Source: an uncultured Collinsella sp. (GTDB lineage: Bacteria > Actinomycetota > Coriobacteriia > Coriobacteriales > Coriobacteriaceae). From it: a stretch of 16,024 nucleotides of DNA. The stretch spans positions 1 to 16,024 of the forward strand of contig CAUCQW010000037.1 of assembly GCA_958445065.1 (NCBI GenBank), given 5' to 3'. Under the pieces are notes generated by a model. The model did not search any database, was not told the DNA's origin, and saw only the letters and a program-made list of their open reading frames with translations. Made by a program: the position numbers and the translations under genes. This document shows, piece by piece, positions 15,383 through 16,024 of this stretch; the stretch's first letter is position 1, and every line of letters begins with the position of its first letter.

Positions 15383-15402
15383 CATATAGCTACCGTTTGC
15401 GG
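15383..15402. promoter_or_regulatory. Possible further LacI operator downstream of scrB
   Basis: CATATAGCTACCGTTTGCGG matches 16 of 20 bases of CATATGTCAACCGTTTGCCG at 10766-10785. It lies just upstream of the candidate degV promoter. GCTACCGTTT also occurs 20 bp earlier (15369-15378), so two sites in tandem are possible. Confidence 0.35.
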
Positions 15403-15407
15403 AGTAA

Positions 15408-15436
15408 GTAACACTCATTACCAAACCGTGTAGAAT
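15408..15436 (+). promoter_or_regulatory. Candidate promoter of the DegV-family gene
   Basis: GTAACA (15408-15413), 17 nt, then TAGAAT (15431-15436). The start would fall near 15443, exactly at the first base of the stem-loop below. Confidence 0.5.
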
Positions 15437-15442
15437 CTCATG

Positions 15443-15511
15443 CAAGCACGGAGTATTTCAGGGAGACGCTGTCCTTTGTTGTGGCGAAGGGCGGCGTCTC
15501 TCTGGTGCTTG
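15443..15511 (+). ncRNA. Strong stem-loop leader or small RNA before degV
   Basis: Positions 15459-15478 can pair with 15485-15504 over 20 bp, closing a TTGTGG loop. Four of these pairs are G-U, possible only in RNA from the plus strand. CAAGCAC (15443-15449) and GTGCTTG (15505-15511) add an outer 7-bp stem, leaving a 9-nt bulge (15450-15458). The predicted transcript starts at its 5' edge. No U-run follows, so it looks like a leader structure or a small RNA rather than a terminator. I do not recognise the family. Confidence 0.5.
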
Positions 15512-15579
15512 GGAGTCGTTGTTCAATTGGGCGACGGGCGTGCGCGCGTAATAAATAACCAACGTCGAGATGGGTCGTG

Positions 15580-16024
15580 ATGATAATGGGCAAGTACGTA
15601 ATCGTGGTTGAGTCTGGTTCGGATGTGACACCGGAGCTCTGCGAACGCTATGGCATCGTGCGTGTGCCCATGCATGTCACGATTGGTGACGAGACCGTCG
15701 AGGACGGCTCGATCGATCCGCTTGAGATTTATTCGCGCTGCAACGAGTTTGGCGTGATGCCCAAGACCAGTGGCTGCGCGCCTGCGGATTTTGCTCACGT
15801 GTACGACCGCATCCATGCCGAGCAGCCCGACGCGACCATTTTGCATCTCGCATATTCCGAGGCCACGACCTGCTCGCATCAGTCCTCCAAGATTGCAGCT
15901 AAGGGCCGCGACTACGTCTTCTCTATGGACACGCGTTTTGTTTCGGTTGGCCAGTCGCTCGTTGCCGTCGAGACCGCCAAATACATCGAGGCTCACCCCG
16001 ATGCCACCGTCGATGAGATTTTTG
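15580..16024 (+). CDS. DegV-family protein, N-terminal part (cut by window end)
   Basis: 148 residues are visible before the edge. They start with GKYVIVVESGSDVTPELC, a DegV-type beginning (a short strand, then a Ser/Asp/Thr motif), and continue with MPKTSGCAPADF, which matches the family's KTSQPSPxxF position with changes. A fatty-acid-binding role (FakB-like) is known for members of the family; whether this one presents fatty acids to a kinase cannot be told. The start is uncertain between ATG 15580 and ATG 15586, as no strong ribosome-binding site is present. It is preceded by its own candidate promoter and a structured leader, so it is probably separate from the sucrose operon. Confidence 0.8.
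   Translation, partial: MIMGKYVIVVESGSDVTPELCERYGIVRVPMHVTIGDETVEDGSIDPLEIYSRCNEFGVMPKTSGCAPADFAHVYDRIHAEQPDATILHLAYSEATTCSHQSSKIAAKGRDYVFSMDTRFVSVGQSLVAVETAKYIEAHPDATVDEIF

Noticed and set aside
15369..15398. CRISPR-like direct repeat (GCTACCGTTT twice)
   Set aside because: Only two 10-bp copies 20 bp apart, with no array and no cas genes; an operator pair is the simpler reading.

Overview
The window comes from a fairly GC-rich, fermentative bacterium. Strictly anaerobic enzymes (pyruvate formate-lyase), a sucrose PTS operon, a LacI-type regulator and a DegV protein occur together, and the codon use is rich in GCC, CTC and GAG. This would fit a gut Actinobacterium of the Coriobacteriia, such as a Collinsella-like organism. 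That assignment is an inference from gene content and style, not from a marker gene.

Layout from left to right. At 1-40 there is probably the start of a minus-strand gene cut by the window edge. A nested stem-loop element lies at 49-146. A class I DAHP synthase (minus strand, 186-1217) follows, with a good promoter at 1270-1298. The gap at 1218-1794 holds a two-way hairpin, a pair of near-identical ~48-bp inverted sequences and an intrinsic terminator. From 6463 down to 1795 (minus strand) runs a tight three-gene operon: a MarR regulator followed by the two subunits of a heterodimeric ABC exporter, joined by 4-nt and 1-nt overlaps. The MarR start codon lies inside a long inverted repeat that looks like its own operator.

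From 6464 everything is on the plus strand. After a long leader comes a pyruvate formate-lyase whose glycyl-radical domain is missing from the main chain and is encoded as a separate 83-residue protein 85 bp downstream. This split enzyme is the most interesting item in the window. A very large perfect hairpin (30-bp arms, nested inner stem) closes this unit at 9425-9552.

From 9668 on is a sucrose/fructoside regulon: a LacI repressor, then a GH32-like hydrolase with an unusual catalytic motif, a sucrose-type PTS EIIBC, and a canonical sucrose-6-phosphate hydrolase. A shared ~18-bp motif lies upstream of lacI, three times between lacI and the first hydrolase (two copies over the promoter), and once more as a weaker copy downstream near 15383. 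The inferred pathway is uptake and phosphorylation of sucrose by the PTS, hydrolysis to glucose-6-phosphate and fructose, glycolysis, and then pyruvate cleavage to formate and acetyl-CoA by the split PFL. The window ends in the first half of a DegV-family gene, preceded by a promoter and a strong stem-loop leader. No tRNA, rRNA, CRISPR array or transposase gene was seen.
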